In this document: piece after piece, positions 40,266 through 50,300 of the stretch | Position numbering within the stretch: position 1 is the stretch's first letter | Layout: each line of letters begins with the position of its first letter | Origin: Desulfovibrio sp. ZJ369 | GTDB taxonomy: Bacteria > Desulfobacterota > Desulfovibrionia > Desulfovibrionales > Desulfovibrionaceae | DNA: 64,000 nt | NCBI RefSeq assembly: GCF_011039085.1 | Contig: NZ_JAAKEI010000009.1 | Span: 35,070 to 99,069, forward strand | Direction: 5' to 3' | Translations under genes and position numbers: made by a program | Notes under the pieces: model-generated | What the model was told of the DNA's origin: nothing | Databases searched by the model: none | Seen by the model: the letters and a program-made list of their open reading frames with translations, nothing else

Positions 40266-40916
40266 AATTTTTCCTTTAAGAAATTTAAGAGCTAACTGAA
40301 CTATTTTTGCACCGCCAGAAATTCGTTTTTGTATATTTGTGTCGGATTCCATTTTTTGAGCGATTAACGAAAATATATCAATGACAATATGAGCAGATTT
40401 TAAATCTGGATAGTCATATGGTTCATTATTTAAGGCAAGATCAATGCTTTTTAATAGCAATAAGCCTTTCTCAAGTTTTTCTGTATCCATATCATAGAAT
40501 TGTTTTGCAAATTCACAAGCATATCCTATGAGTTCAAGAAAATCAGAGACTTTAAGTTTATCATAATTTTCTTTATAGAGTTGACTATTTGAATCAAAGG
40601 CAGATTCTCTTCCATAAATTTTACGAATAGAGACAGAGGAGAAAGATCTTTCAGCAAAATATTCAGAAATTGATATTTTTAGGCATTTTATATTATTTGC
40701 AAGATCTATATCCGTAATCGTATGAATATTCTTAATAACAGCTAATCGTGGCTTAATAGATATTCGAAAGAGTTCTGATGTCCGCTTCTTTATGTCTGGA
40801 AATAAAAAAGCTTTTTGTAATATTAGAATTTTTTCTTCACGCGGATGGTATGACTTATCAGTTAATATATCAAAAAGTATTTTATTTTTGTCTTGTGTGT
40901 CACTATTAATACTCAT
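40263..40916 (-). CDS. Orphan helical protein, unknown; stop supplied by a MITE
   Basis: A 217-residue AT-rich gene. GGAG lies 10 bases before the ATG at 40916. The product is predicted mostly helical and charged, ending in a GGAKIVQLALKFLKGKI amphipathic segment, and has no recognised motif. The TAG stop (40263-40265) is formed by the terminal bases of MITE copy A, so the native C-terminus may have been longer. Low GC like its neighbour at 39548 and the RT/SLATT genes, which suggests a phage-defence-type cargo gene, but this is inference. Confidence 0.5.
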   Translation of the reverse strand: MSINSDTQDKNKILFDILTDKSYHPREEKILILQKAFLFPDIKKRTSELFRISIKPRLAVIKNIHTITDIDLANNIKCLKISISEYFAERSFSSVSIRKIYGRESAFDSNSQLYKENYDKLKVSDFLELIGYACEFAKQFYDMDTEKLEKGLLLLKSIDLALNNEPYDYPDLKSAHIVIDIFSLIAQKMESDTNIQKRISGGAKIVQLALKFLKGKI

Positions 40917-40984
40917 AATAATTCTCCAAAGATGCTGAATTAATTACAATAGTATTAACTAAATAATGTTTTACTGTCATCCAG

Positions 40985-41690
40985 AGTTCCATTCACATGA
41001 AATCTGGAAAAAGAGCCATCGCCAAGTCAACCCTGTGCAGACTTCGTGAAACAATGACCGACTTTCGGCGGAATCTGGCAAAGCAGTGACTCTGGCGACA
41101 ATTGTTCCTTTCTATGCGGACTTGTGCCACCTTTCCCCTGAAGAAAATCGTTTTCGGCTCTCTCCAGAGGATAGACCTTCCACTTGTCCGTACAGTAAAA
41201 CCAGACTTCCACTTTTTCAATCGCTCCATCAATCTGTGGAGGGTAGCCTGATCACGCCCTCCACATTCCCGGTCGATGAGTTGACCGGTATCACGACAAC
41301 AGGTTTTCCAGAGCCAAAGCTTGTTTTTTTGATTTCAGAAAATACCACATTTCATCAAGTTCAACAATGATGGCCTCAGCAGGTTCAGTCTTTTCATAAA
41401 CAGGTTCCGCAAAATTTCGTACCCAACGTAAAACAGCGGGGGGTGAAACATGAAAAATCCGGGCAATGGCAGTCAGGGACAGACCCATGCTATACAGCGT
41501 GACAGCAAGTTTTTTTTCACACTTGCCGGGCGGCCATATGAAGTGGTGCGAGTAAATTGAAATCCACAATTCTTGCAGCGATACCGTTGTTTTCCCAGAA
41601 TCTTTCCGCTTCGATATACCGTGCTGGCATGGCACTTGGGGCAGTCGGGCTTTGCTTCCATGCGCTCCTCTTTTGGAGGGATATAACATA
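40985..41690 (-). pseudogene. IS1-family transposase, several frameshifts
   Basis: Fragments in three frames together outline an IS1-type transposase. InsA-like zinc ribbon from about 41661 (CPKCHASTVYRSG, RYRCKNCGFQFTRT), then LYSMGLSLTAIARIFHVSPP and ELDEMWYFLKSKKQ, then VWFYCTDKWKVYPLERAE, and finally RIERNNCRQSHCFARFRRKS up to about 40993. At least three shifts break it, beyond the single programmed shift normal for IS1. The last part follows ISs with a DDE core whose ERNN motif is conserved. Not functional. Confidence 0.75.
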
Positions 41691-41759
41691 TTTGCATCAT
41701 ATTGTTAATACTCTCCAATTTTATAATGGTAAAGCTTGTGTTTTGCATATCACCTGTGC

Positions 41760-42071
41760 ATGAATAAAAAACCAATATGCCTCAGATGCGCTACCAAGGA
41801 AGTCATAAAATCCGGACATGTCAAGAGTAAGCGACGTTTTAAATGTAAGAAATGTAATTTTCAGTTTACCCGTGTTAATCCGCGGGCGTATCCCACTGAA
41901 CCAAAAGCCAGGGTCATGAGCTTTATGGTTTATCCATACGTGGCCGTAGCCAAACTTCAAAAATTGTCCTTTCTTAAGCTCTACACCAATATCTTTATCC
42001 AGATAGATCCAGTGAAAAGCAGCTCCTTCCAGCCAGTTTCATGCCCTCCAAAGAAAATTTTTTTGGCGTAA
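41760..42071 (+). pseudogene. Second IS1-like zinc-ribbon (InsA-type) remnant
   Basis: A 103-codon frame from the ATG at 41760 starts with a zinc ribbon like that of InsA (PICLRCATKEVIKSGHVKSK, RRFKCKKCNFQFTRVNP), then loses similarity. It is divergent from the IS1 pseudogene, with about 100 bases between their starts. Probably the 5' part of another IS1-group transposase, decayed. Confidence 0.5.
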
Positions 42072-42089
42072 GCAAAGCCATATTTTTAT

Positions 42090-42110
42090 GGGGTATCCTG
42101 TGGGGTATTA
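42090..42110 (+). other. Right-end att-like GGGTAT pair
   Basis: Two GGGTAT motifs (42091 and 42103) with the same 12-bp period and orientation as the pair at 24774/24786 beside the integrases; both ends also share an ATATTTTTAT string before a GGGTATC copy. This suggests arm-type integrase sites marking the right boundary of the 17.5-kb element. I could not identify the core repeat. Confidence 0.45.
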
Positions 42111-42165
42111 AAAGCCTTATTTTCTAAATTATTATAATAAATAAAGTGGTTATCATTATAATTCA

Positions 42166-42250
42166 AGCTGTCTGACGACAGCTCGCATCCTGCCAAAGGC
42201 TTCGCCTCTGGACTCCGGCAGAGCGTTCGGCGCTTCGCTTCTCACGCTCT
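42166..42250 (+). other. oriT of IncP/R64 type upstream of nikA
   Basis: A perfect dyad AGCTGTC-TGAC-GACAGCT (42166-42183) is followed three bases later by ATCCTGC (42187-42193), the IncP/R64 nick consensus YATCCTG|Y, with the expected cut after 42192. Further dyads follow (CCAAAGGC/GCCTCTGG). Position just upstream of NikA- and NikB-like genes completes the picture. Confidence 0.75.
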
Positions 42251-42270
42251 CAAAAAGGCAGGAAAGGCAG

Positions 42271-42594
42271 ATGGAAAAGCGGAAGGCAGCAATCAGATTT
42301 CAGAGGCGAAGGACGCTCAGGCTCACCGTTGAAGAAGACGCAAGAATCACCCGACAGGCCGCGACAGCCGGAATCTCGGTTTCCGAGTACATGCGGCGGC
42401 TGTTCTTCGGCGGCAGGCCCATCATCGCCAGAGCGGACGACCAGACAATCCGCGAACTGCGGCGACTTGGGGGACTGCTCAAGCATCATTTTGACGTGGT
42501 GCGGCGAACAAAAAGCACGGACACCCTCACGGAACTGGACGCCGCGCTGCGTGCAATCCGGCGAACCATCGAAGCCTTGAGCGAAAGAAGATGA
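42271..42594 (+). CDS. NikA/TraJ-like oriT-binding protein
   Basis: A 107-residue ribbon-helix-helix protein: RTLRLTVEEDARITRQAATA then GISVSEYMRRLFFGGRP, and a C-terminal helical part with IRELRRLGGLLKHHF, similar to NikA of R64 and the MobC/TraJ group. It should bind the dyad beside the nick site and recruit the relaxase. AGGAAAGGCAG precedes the ATG; the stop overlaps nikB by 4 bases. Confidence 0.8.
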   Translation: MEKRKAAIRFQRRRTLRLTVEEDARITRQAATAGISVSEYMRRLFFGGRPIIARADDQTIRELRRLGGLLKHHFDVVRRTKSTDTLTELDAALRAIRRTIEALSERR

Positions 42595-44234
42595 TCGTCA
42601 AAAAGCTCAAGCGTACCAGCTTCAAAAAATCCAAGGCCGTCATGATCGGCGGTCTGGTGGACTATATTCTTGCTTCCCATGATGAAGAGGGCCGGGACAA
42701 ACTTGCCTTTGCCGGAAGCAGAAACTTTTTGACAACGACCGTTGCCGCCCAGAAAAGGGAAATGATTTCTCTGGCCGAGGAATCCATTCAGAGCCGGATG
42801 CCGGTCACGCACTGGATTTTGTCATGGCAGGAAAACGAACAGCCCACCCGCAAACAGGCGGACGAGGCGGTCAGTCTTTTTCTCCGGGGAATGGGGCTTG
42901 CCGAACACCAGACAATTTATGCCCTGCACAAAAACACGGGAAATTATCACCTCCATATCGCCGTCAACCGGACGCATCCTTACACGCAGAAAGTCATTCA
43001 ACCGCATCATGGATTCGATATTGAGGCAGCGCACAAAATCATCGCTGAAATCGAATACAAGCAGGGATGGGCACCGCAGATAAATGCCCGCTATCGCGTC
43101 AACGAACAGGGGTATGTGGTCAGGAATCTCCAGCACCGCGAACAGATAAAGCCAAGGCCCGGAGCCGAAGACTTTGAAGACGCCACAGGCGAAAAGTCCG
43201 CGCAGCGCATCGCCCAGGAGCGCGGACATGCCGTCATTCAGAACGCCTCATGCTGGGAAGAGCTTCACGCCGGCCTGGACGCCGTGGGGCTGCGTTTCGC
43301 CCGCAAAGGCTCCGGCGCGGTGATTTTTGTGGGGGATATGGCGGTCAAGGCATCCAGCGTGGACAGAAATTTCAGTCTGTCCAAACTGTGCAAGCGGCTC
43401 GGAGCGTTCAAGCCCGGCTACTACTCCCAGCGGACGTTCAAAAAGCCCGCCCCGGAGCCGGTCAGTCATGTCTGCCGGGAGGAATGGCAGGAATACCAGA
43501 AAGAGCGGCAAAGGCTGGCCGAAGAAAGACGCCTCGCCGAAAAGAAGCGGGAAGAAGAATGGGAATCGCTGGGACAGCGGCAGCGGGAGCGCCGGGAGGC
43601 GGCTACAGCCCGTCTTGCCCGGTACGGGCTTTCCATACTGAACATTGCCCGGCATTTTTTGAAAGAACAGGAGCGGGAGGAACAAGCGGCGTTGCGGGAC
43701 AGACAGTCTCAAGCAGAAAAACCGGAGCGGCTCCCTCGCTTCAAGCACTGGCTGGGCAAGCGCAGTCCGCACCTCGGCAATCTGTGGCGTTTTCGGAGAA
43801 GGATCGCTCCCGGCGTGGAGGTCAGGAAGCGCACGTTTCCCAGAGTCGGCACATTGGCTTCCCCGTATGCCGCCTACCGGGAAATGGTCAAAAAGCGTTT
43901 TCCCGAAAAAATGGACGCATCACGCCTGGACGCGGCCATTGCCCTGTACCTACGCTGTGCCGGATACACGCCACAGGAAGTTGCCAACGAAGTATTCAGA
44001 CACGCCCCCGCCCGCCCCTACGGACAGAGCCGTGACGAACGGATAGAGTACGGGCGCAGGGTGGTCGGGTATGCCTTTGGCACGGCGGGGGATATTGATA
44101 TTGCTTATACTCAGCCTACCGAGGAAAAAATTCAGAAATTCAACCGTGAGGCCGAGCAGATAGAGCGGGAACGGACAGGTCAGGTAACGCAAGAAAAAGA
44201 GCAACCGGCACGCCGCGTATTTCGCTTACGATGA
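42591..44234 (+). CDS. NikB/TraI-type relaxase (MOBP)
   Basis: A 547-residue relaxase. The three-histidine metal motif is HKNTGNYHLHIAVNRTHP near residues 114-131, and the active-site tyrosine is probably in the GLVDYILASHDEE area near residue 25. The C-terminal half is a long coiled-coil region (EEWQEYQKERQRLAEERRLA) followed by a basic domain, as in TraI proteins from MPF_I-type elements. This is the relaxase expected to work with the Dot/Icm-like system of region 1. Confidence 0.85.
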   Translation: MIVKKLKRTSFKKSKAVMIGGLVDYILASHDEEGRDKLAFAGSRNFLTTTVAAQKREMISLAEESIQSRMPVTHWILSWQENEQPTRKQADEAVSLFLRGMGLAEHQTIYALHKNTGNYHLHIAVNRTHPYTQKVIQPHHGFDIEAAHKIIAEIEYKQGWAPQINARYRVNEQGYVVRNLQHREQIKPRPGAEDFEDATGEKSAQRIAQERGHAVIQNASCWEELHAGLDAVGLRFARKGSGAVIFVGDMAVKASSVDRNFSLSKLCKRLGAFKPGYYSQRTFKKPAPEPVSHVCREEWQEYQKERQRLAEERRLAEKKREEEWESLGQRQRERREAATARLARYGLSILNIARHFLKEQEREEQAALRDRQSQAEKPERLPRFKHWLGKRSPHLGNLWRFRRRIAPGVEVRKRTFPRVGTLASPYAAYREMVKKRFPEKMDASRLDAAIALYLRCAGYTPQEVANEVFRHAPARPYGQSRDERIEYGRRVVGYAFGTAGDIDIAYTQPTEEKIQKFNREAEQIERERTGQVTQEKEQPARRVFRLR

Positions 44235-44640
44235 GCGGTAACGCCCAGCGTATCTTGCACATTAGCGGATTAAGCGGTTTAAGTCCAAGCCGTTTCTGCC
44301 TGTGTCGGAGCACCTACAGATAAATACGTATCAGAAATCTCATGCGTCCAGCATCGCCAGCGCCTGACAATATTTTTGGGCAAGGAATGAGAGTACCCTC
44401 AAATTCCACTACCGAATCGATCTCCACTGCGTGGCGTGGTGAGAACGGAGAGGATTGTAGAATAAAAATAGGCAGGTTATAATGTGCCCATATGGTTGAT
44501 ACCTTTTACTTATGGCCACGCCGGTATACATTCTGCCATGCATGAAGAGTTTTCAGTTTTTAAATAACTAAGGAATACGATTATTAATACTATATTAATA
44601 TTTTAATTTTCATGTAAAACATACATTTAAGGATGTAATT
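44235..44640 (+). other. 400-bp leader of the reverse transcriptase gene
   Basis: No coding frame. The first 250 bases are moderately GC-rich with short dyads (CCACTGCGTGG) and a tandem AGCGGATTA/AGCGGTTTA pair; the last 150 bases are AT-rich and lead into the RT ribosome binding site (AAGGATG). Defence-type RTs often have a structured RNA in this position, but I cannot show one. Confidence 0.35.
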
Positions 44641-45950
44641 ATGTGCCATAATGAATTTAATAATTTCATATCGATTGATTTTATACAAGAATTATTTAAT
44701 CAAAAAATTAAAAAATCAAATTCTAGAGGTATAGATTTTTTAACTCCATTAAAATTTGAAAAATTATACCCCACATATGTTCAAAAAATACATTCTGATA
44801 TTATAAATAATTGCTATCAGTTTTCTCCATATCGAGAAAAACTCATATCTAAAGGAAGGGATAAATACCCTAGAATAATTTCTATACCATGTATAAAGGA
44901 TAAGATAGTATTAACTTGTTTAAATGAATACTTAAAAATAAATTTTGGTATCAAAATGAATATGCCAAATAGCATAATACATGATATAGGCGAGGTATTA
45001 AAAAAATGCAGAAATGAATATTCTTTCATAAGGACTGACTTTAGTAGTTTTTTTCTTCTATTAATCATGATATATTGTTAAAAAAAATTAAAACATTAGA
45101 TACAAGAGCTATTTTTCTTATAGAAAGAGCTATAAAAAATTATACAGTCACAACATCTGGCATGAAATTGGAAAATAATGAAGGTGTGCCTCAAGGAATA
45201 CCCATATCTAATTTATTGGCAGAAATATATGTAATGCAATTAGATCATGAAATAAATAAAACAGTATTTTTTTATAAAAGATATGTTGATGATACGATTA
45301 TTATCACAAAGCATAAGTATCTTGATTTGCAAAAATTAAAACATAAATGTAATGAGTTAAAAATTGAATTAAATAATGAAAAAACTAAAATAGTTAATAT
45401 TCAAAATACTATCTCATTTTTAGGATACTCTTTATCAAAAAATAAGATATCTGTCTCAAAAAAGAGTTGTGAAAATCATTTTAAGAGGATAAATTCTATA
45501 TTTAAACGGTATAGTATTAATGTAAAAAATCAAAATAATAACGAAAAAACAATAATTGAAGAGCTTACAATGCTTCTTGCCGGAGCATTTTCAGAATTAA
45601 AACGATATGGATGGTTGCCATACTATTCAATGATGACCGATATTAAAATTCTTTACAAATTTGATGCATTTGTTATTAAAAAACTAAAAAGATATAATTA
45701 TATTCATCTCCAGCAAAACATACCCAAAATGGTTCGCGCATATTTTGCACTTAGAGATGGCACTTGGAATAAGTATGCTTTTTCTTTTGATAATAAAACA
45801 ATAGCAGAAAAAATAGAGATTTTACAAAGAAGGAATCTTTATCCTTCTGATGGCAGAAATTTAACAGAATATGAAATTGATATTATATATAAACGATTTA
45901 TAAAAGGCAAAACACAAATGCTTGACTTTGATTTGGGGAGGAGATATTAA
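44641..45950 (+). pseudogene. Defence-type reverse transcriptase, one-base frameshift in a T tract
   Basis: Two frames together give an RT of about 437 residues. The first (44641-45081) holds the fingers and ends at RTDFSSFF; the second (from about 45055 to 45950) continues SSINHDILLKKI, GVPQGIPISNLLAEIYVMQL and the catalytic YKRYVDDTII. Restoring one T in the run of seven at 45048-45054 joins them perfectly, so a base was lost there, or the tract is phase-variable or mis-sequenced. The thumb region lacks the usual retron features; together with the SLATT gene it resembles RT-SLATT defence operons. Strongly AT-rich. Confidence 0.75.
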
Positions 45951-46058
45951 AAAAAGGGCTCTGTCCATCCTCAGATGGAACCCTATGGGGGAATTCTAAC
46001 CTTACGCTATGCGCTTATGAATCTACGGATATTGTTGTTAATTTCAGAGCCCAACTTT

Positions 46059-46238
46059 TAGAGGGTTTTGCTAATGAAATTAGCTAAACGTCCTGGCAGG
46101 GCGAAGCCCTGCCCGCCGCGAGCGTCAGCCGTTGGCGGCTGTGCTGCCTTACGGATGACGACAGCAGAGACAGGCGCAGGTGAAATTTACTTGCGCCGTT
46201 GCGCTCTGGCGCGGGCGTTTCAAAAGCAATATGTTCTA
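46059..46238. repeat. 180-bp MITE-like repeat, copy B
   Basis: Begins TAGAGGG and ends GTTCTA; inverted relative to copy A at 40086-40265 with about 85% identity and the same length. It lies between the RT and SLATT genes. The 60-codon N-terminal extension of the SLATT reading frame is just this repeat translated, as is a small - strand frame inside copy A. Confidence 0.75.
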
Positions 46239-46247
46239 GGATACATT

Positions 46248-46811
46248 ATGAAAGATATGAAAAAGCTATCTAATACTGCATATATTACTGCAAAATCTAG
46301 ACTTAATGCATCTAACCGGCTCCAACGAAAACAAAAATCTTTCGTATTCTTTATAATACTAATGACCATCGTCCAGATAGGTATGAGTTCATATATTCTA
46401 ATTACACAAAACAGTAATCATATAAATTTATTTTCTTGCATCGTGATTACACTATCTGTATTTATTGCTCTTATTTCAAATTCTGAATCATTAAGCAATG
46501 ATACGTTAAATTCTTATAAATTTCATGAATGTGGAATGAAGCTTTTAGCGTTATCACGAAAAATAGATAATCATATAGAAAATGATTTAGAGAATTTAAA
46601 TATAGACGATCTGCAAAATATATATGACAATATCATTTCACAGTGTGGAGTAAATCACATAAATATTGACTATAAACTGGCGAAAGCGACTATTGAAGAT
46701 AAATATATCACTTTTTATAAAGTGTGTCATTTTTGCAGTGCATTATGTTCAATTTTTTTATATTCATTGATAGTTTCTGTTATATTTTATGTTTATTATA
46801 TAAAAATTTAA
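46248..46811 (+). CDS. SLATT-type two-TM effector protein
   Basis: 187 residues from the ATG at 46248 (AGGA upstream). N-terminal helix with AYITAKSRLNASNRLQRKQK, two transmembrane segments (FVFFIILMTIVQIGMSSYIL and LFSCIVITLSVFIALIS), a cytoplasmic helical part and a final hydrophobic end. This is the SLATT layout (SMODS and SLOG-associating two-TM), most like SLATT_5, which Burroughs and colleagues linked to RT genes. Such proteins are thought to form membrane pores as the killing arm of an abortive defence. A MITE now separates it from the RT. Confidence 0.75.
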   Translation: MKDMKKLSNTAYITAKSRLNASNRLQRKQKSFVFFIILMTIVQIGMSSYILITQNSNHINLFSCIVITLSVFIALISNSESLSNDTLNSYKFHECGMKLLALSRKIDNHIENDLENLNIDDLQNIYDNIISQCGVNHINIDYKLAKATIEDKYITFYKVCHFCSALCSIFLYSLIVSVIFYVYYIKI

Positions 46812-47386
46812 ATATTTTTGATTATATTGCATCATAAAAAGAGTTACTAGGTATAGATTTAACCTATAATATAATAGAGGGCCATTAAATATTTTTTAAT
46901 CAATAAAATATGCTGACAAATTTCTTTGCGAAAATCCGCCCTCTATCACAAGTGTAGTATCCTTCTATATCATTGCTTCACCTAGAGGAAAGTCAGCAGG
47001 ATGCCGGAATCTATGCTCCCCACCACTGCCGATACCCCGGCGACTGAGATGTGAACAAAAATTTACGGAGAAGTGAGTGCATTAACGATTTTAAACAGGC
47101 AGTTATAAAAACGGTACCTTGCCCGCTGACCTGAGGAGCATATCTTGAACCCTCCTGCTTTTGTTGTTATCATAAGCGAGGGTATTGCCAAAGTAATGTT
47201 TGCTTCCTGCCAAAGCCAGATTCCATGCGGCTCGGAAGTGGCCAAAACATTCAAACGTTAACACTCTCTCATAAGCAAACCCTGAAGCGGTCAATCCGGC
47301 CTTCAGCGAGCCGTGAAAAAACTCCTTCTAACATCCTGTCATTACAAGAGATTACGAAACTTCTGCGTGCAAGGGGAGGGAGAACT
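46812..47386 (+). other. Intergenic region before the Hma operon
   Basis: AT-rich up to about 46,950, then mixed composition. Short frames here look like remnants without a recognisable family. The last 20 bases carry a strong purine ribosome binding site (AAGGGGAGGGAG) for the DUF499 gene. No clear promoter is identified. Confidence 0.35.
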
Positions 47387-50300
47387 GTGCTGCCCACATT
47401 GTTCGATGTCTGCACTCCGCGCGACGATGTGTTGCGCGGCAATCTCACGGAATCCGATTTTGCGGCGGATTTGGCACAGGTACTCAAGCACAAAGCTCCT
47501 GCCGAGTATCAGGATGCCGGGCTGTTTTTCGCCAACACGCATCCCACACGCGGTCTGAAAACCCTGCTCCAGAATGTCTGCCAGCGCCTGCAAGGCTGCG
47601 GGGAGCAGGTCGCCTCCATCTTCCGCCTCGACACCAACTTTGGCGGTGGTAAAACGCACGCCCTGATTGCCTTGGTACACACGGCTCAGGGTATGCTCGA
47701 CGTCGTGAACCCGTCCGAATTCATTGATGCGGCTCTTGTTCCCACGGAACCTGTCCGTATTGCGGCCTTCGACGGCGAGAACGCTGATCCGGTCAACGGG
47801 CGCACTATGGGGGATGGCGTCAAGGCGTACACCCCCTGGGGCGAGATTGCCTATGCCCTGGGCGGCAAGGATGGCTACGAGCAAGTGCGCAAAAGTGATG
47901 AAGCGGGCATTGCCCCCGGTGCCGAAACCATCCGCGCTCTGTTCGGCGGCAGGCCCACGCTCATCCTGATGGACGAGCTTGCCATTTATCTGCGCAAACA
48001 GGCTGCCAAGGACAGCGCCGCCAGCAGACAGTTGAGCGCCTTTCTCAGCGCCTTGTTCAAGGCGGTGGAATCCTCTCCCCGTGTGGCGCTGGTGTATACC
48101 CTTGCCATCGGAAAAAGTGACCAGAAGGCCATCGACGCCTACAGCCAGGAAAACCAGTCCATAGCGGACATGATGTTGGAAGCGGAAAGCATTTCGGCCC
48201 GCAAGGCCACCCTGCTTGACCCCACGCAGGAGGATGAAACCGTCAAGGTGCTGTGCCGCCGCCTGTTCAAGCACATTGATGAAGCCAGGGGCAAAGCCAT
48301 TGTGGAGGAATACTGCCGCCTGTGGGACGCCAACCGGGAGCATCTGCCCGATGCGGACATAAGCGACGCCAACCGCGAAGCCTTTTTTGAAGGATACCCC
48401 CTGCACCCGGAACTTATCGCCACCCTGAAGGAGAAAACCTCCACCTTGGGGAACTTCCAGCGCGTGCGCGGTATGCTCCGGCTGTTGGCGCGGACGGTTA
48501 ACCGCCTCTGGCAGAAGCGTCCGGACGAGACATACGCCATCCATTTGCACCATATCGACCTGTCCAGCAGCCCCATCCGGCAGGAAGTGCTGACCAAGCT
48601 GGGACAGCAGGCGTACACTCCGGCTATGGCAGCTGACGTGACCGCCGTTGAAGGCGACAAGCCCTCTCTGGCCGAGCAGATTGACAGTGCGGTGTACCAG
48701 GCCATGCCGCCCTATGCCTCGTTTGTGGCGCGCTGTATTTTCTTCCACACGCTGGCCTTCAATGAAAACCTGCGTGGAGCTACGGAAAACGAGCTGAACT
48801 TCTCCATCCTTGCTCCCGGCGTTGAAGCCAGCTTCATTGCCGATGCCCGGCGGCGTTTCGTCCAGGAATCCTCCTACTTGGACGACAGGCCCAATCGTCC
48901 GCTCCGTTTTATGGTGGAACCCAACCTGACTCAGATGATCCACCGCCGGGAGCGCATGGTAGATCCCGGCGATGTGCGGGCACGGCTCAATGACGCCATC
49001 AAAACCATTTTCAGGGGCGACGTGTTTCAGGCCGTCTTTTTCCCCGCCCTGGCGAACGACATTGACGACACGGCCACCCCCAAGCCCCTGCTGGTGGTGA
49101 TGGGATACGAAGCCACGGCGGTTTCCGTCACGGATGCCCGCATCGCTGTGCCGGAACTGGTCTGCACCATGTTCCAGCGCAGGAGCGCCGACGGCGGCAC
49201 GCGCATCAACCGGAATAACCTGGTGTTCGTGGTGGCTGATGATGGCAAGGTGGAGGACATGAAAAGCCGTATGCGCCTCCGTATCGCTCTGGAAGATATG
49301 CGTAACCCGGCCAATCAACAGGAGCTGGCTGATCATCAGAAGGAACAGCTAAGAGAACGCTACAACAAGGCGGAGCAAGAAGTAGCCATCTGCATCCAGC
49401 AGACCTACCGCCATGTCTTCTACCCCTCTCGCAACCGCTTGGAAGCTTCCCCGGTGGAACTGGCTCACGCCACTGTGGAATATCACAGCGCCTCGGCCAA
49501 TCCTGGTTCCGGTCAAGCCCAAGTGGTGCGCGTGCTTCAGGGAGCCAACAAACTGCGGCGCGACGGCGATAACCCGGATGCTCCGCTCTACATCACCGAA
49601 CGGACGCCCCTGAAAAAAGGCCAAATCACTACAGCGGCGCTACGCGACGAGTTTCGGCGGGATGTGGCCCTGCCCATGCTGGCGGGGGAAAATATCTTCA
49701 TGCGCAGCATCCGGCTTGGCATTGAACAGGGCGAATTTGTGTACAGGAACGGCGAACTTGTCTGCGGCAAGGGCGACCCGTTCCCCAGCATTGAAGTCAA
49801 CGAGCAAGCCTTTGTGCTCACAGCCACCTATGCCAGAGAAAACAAAATCTGGCCTAAAGAGGTCGTGCCGCCGCAACCTGCTCCCGCCCCCAGCCCCGGC
49901 CCCGGAGGTACAACAGGGACAGGCGGAACAGGCCCCGGCCCCAAACCTGGCCCGGATGGAAAGAGTGATCCCTCTGCGTCCAATGTCCAAGAGATTTCGC
50001 ATGAGGGCGTTCTCAAGGAAGTGCTGACACGCATCTGGGAAGATGCCCGCAAAGCCGGATTTGACGCCATCGCGTCTCTGGAATTAAATCTCTTCCAGGC
50101 GCAGGATGGCTTTGCCCTTCTGGGGTCTGTTTCTTCCACTCCCGCTTGCGAGAAGAAGGTAACAGTTTTAGGAAGCTACGAAACGACGGACGGAAGTTCC
50201 TGCGAACTGAATTACGAAGGTACGGTGACGAGTTTGCAGGAGGTGAAGGAGTTCCTTTTACCGCAGTTGCGTGCCGCAGCGGATAAGAGCGTCTCCATAA

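Noticed and set aside
46068..46247. 60-residue N-terminal extension of the SLATT protein
   Set aside because: It consists of repeat copy B; SLATT similarity and a ribosome binding site start at the ATG at 46248.
47225..47386. Longer N-terminus for the DUF499 protein
   Set aside because: No family similarity upstream of the GTG at 47387, which has a strong purine-rich ribosome binding site.
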